In this document: piece by piece, positions 5,946-6,492 of the stretch
Layout of the letters: each line of letters opens with the position of its first letter
How positions within the stretch are numbered: position 1 is the first letter of the stretch
DNA from: Bacteroidota bacterium
GTDB taxonomy: Bacteria > Bacteroidota > Bacteroidia > Bacteroidales > Prolixibacteraceae
Assembly (NCBI GenBank): GCA_013203755.1
Contig: JABMPI010000198.1
Coordinates: forward strand, 1-6,492
Length of the DNA stretch: 6,492 nucleotides
Reading direction: 5' to 3'
Position numbers and translations under genes: made by a program
Notes under the pieces: model-generated
Database searches by the model: none
The model's input: the letters and a program-made list of their open reading frames with translations, nothing else
Told to the model about the DNA's origin: nothing

Positions 5946-6077
5946 GAGTGAAATGTTGGTAGCCCCGGGTTTCAAACCGGGGAAATAAGCAAAGCGAATA
6001 AAAGGCGCATCCATATTTGTCGATTGAAAAACCGACCAGGCATGAGCCACACAAAGAAAGACGATTAGATAATAAAG
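5934..6077 (+). repeat. Diverged direct repeat, copy B, supplying a stop codon
   Basis: Second copy of the element at 5582-5723, in the same orientation. Stems are ACTCC-GTA-GGAGT (5937-5949), CCCCGG-g-TTT with AAACCGGGG (5963-5982) and GGCGCAT (6004-6010) with ATGAGCC (6042-6048), again across 31 bases. In the last stem one T-A pair of copy A is a C-G pair here, a compensatory change, alongside one G-A mismatch. The stop TAG of the 73-residue gene (5943-5945) starts in the first hairpin's loop, and the element ends right at the ATG of the ferredoxin gene. Confidence 0.7.
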
Positions 6078-6492
6078 ATGGAAAAAGATAGTAAAGCACA
6101 ATCCCGGAGAAAATTTATACAAAGTGGCGTTCGAATGTCGCTGCTATTGTCGTTGGGAACGATAAGCGTTGCTGCATTAAAAAAGGTCACCACCGACGAT
6201 TATGTTTGGCAAATAGATCCGTTTAAATGTAACCAGTGCGGACGCTGTGCCACCGATTGCGTGATGACTCCTTCGGCAGTAAAATGTTTGCATGCATACG
6301 ATTTATGTGGCTACTGCGATTTGTGCGGCAGTTATTTAAAACCTGACGCAAATAATAGAAGTACCGCTGCAGAAAATCAACTTTGCCCAACCGCCGCAAT
6401 CGAGCGAAGATTTATCGAAGAACCCTATTTTGAATACCACATTGATGAGGATTTGTGCATTGGTTGCGCAAAATGTGTGGCAGGGTGTACCT
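6078..6492 (+). CDS. Tat-exported multi-cluster 4Fe-4S ferredoxin-type protein (3' end outside window)
   Basis: The first 138 codons of an open frame cut by the window edge. Residues 9-14 (SRRKFI) are a good twin-arginine motif, followed by a hydrophobic stretch (about 20-34), so the protein should be exported folded through Tat. The body begins with C51-x2-C54-x2-C57-x3-C61, then C77-x2-C80-x2-C83 and C103-P. This fits a two-[4Fe-4S] ferredoxin pattern in which C51, C54, C57 and C103 would hold one cluster and C77, C80, C83 and C61 the other (inferred pairing). A further C127-x2-C130-x2-C133-x3-C137 starts at the edge, implying at least one more cluster. Cys70 is extra. The layout recalls MauM/NapG-type periplasmic ferredoxins, but I would not assign either name. 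The role is probably electron transfer on the periplasmic side, with the four-cysteine protein 132 bases upstream a likely partner. Donor and acceptor are not in view. Confidence 0.88.
   Translation, partial: MEKDSKAQSRRKFIQSGVRMSLLLSLGTISVAALKKVTTDDYVWQIDPFKCNQCGRCATDCVMTPSAVKCLHAYDLCGYCDLCGSYLKPDANNRSTAAENQLCPTAAIERRFIEEPYFEYHIDEDLCIGCAKCVAGCT

Noticed and set aside
2727..6070. Exact 14-bp match AAAGACGATTAGAT at 2727-2740 and 6057-6070
   Set aside because: One copy is the coding end of the second propeller gene and the other lies in a gap. In AT-rich DNA a 14-base match is plausible by chance and no flanking similarity extends it.
5573..6122. Open frames on the minus strand over the small protein and repeats
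   Set aside because: They run through the direct repeats and opposite a credible gene, and they show no recognisable motif.

Overview
The window reads as a chromosomal segment of a Bacteroidota bacterium. The DNA is AT-rich, the start codons sit behind A-rich stretches with no Shine-Dalgarno sequence, one spacer has a TAnnTTTG-type promoter box, and the gaps are full of palindromic repeats of kinds I associate with Bacteroidota genomes. A marine or sediment Marinilabiliales/Prolixibacteraceae-like host is my guess from general resemblance; the sequence does not prove it. All supported genes are on the + strand.

Layout. 1-190 is a leader with no supported gene. 191-1429 and 1494-2738 are two tandem paralogous secreted PQQ-like beta-propeller proteins. 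2831-4255 is a third, more diverged and cysteine-rich propeller with an N-terminal membrane anchor. 4465-5430 is a membrane-anchored NHL-type propeller with a vicinal Cys-Cys motif. 5431-5723 is a gene-free stretch made of stem-loops and a repeat. 5724-5945 encodes a 73-residue Tat-like protein with four cysteines. 6078 to the window end is the first 138 codons of a Tat-targeted multi-cluster ferredoxin, cut by the edge.

How the genes may work together (inference). Every product appears to be exported or anchored facing the periplasm. The last two look like Fe-S or metal proteins delivered folded through Tat. Together they suggest a periplasmic or membrane-surface redox module, with ferredoxin-type electron carriers next to propeller proteins that could bind a cofactor, bind substrate or act as scaffolds. 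No catalytic reaction can be assigned from sequence. No PQQ biosynthesis gene is in view, and the propellers are shorter than classical PQQ dehydrogenases, so 'PQQ-like' describes fold only.

Repeats. Every gap between genes carries at least one palindromic element, and the gaps hold several unrelated families. Two diverged copies of a roughly 145-bp element each end at the start codon of one of the two Tat-type genes; the second copy supplies the stop codon of the 73-residue gene. Whether these are only REP-like mobile repeats or also tune expression along a shared transcript is the main open question about the non-coding DNA.
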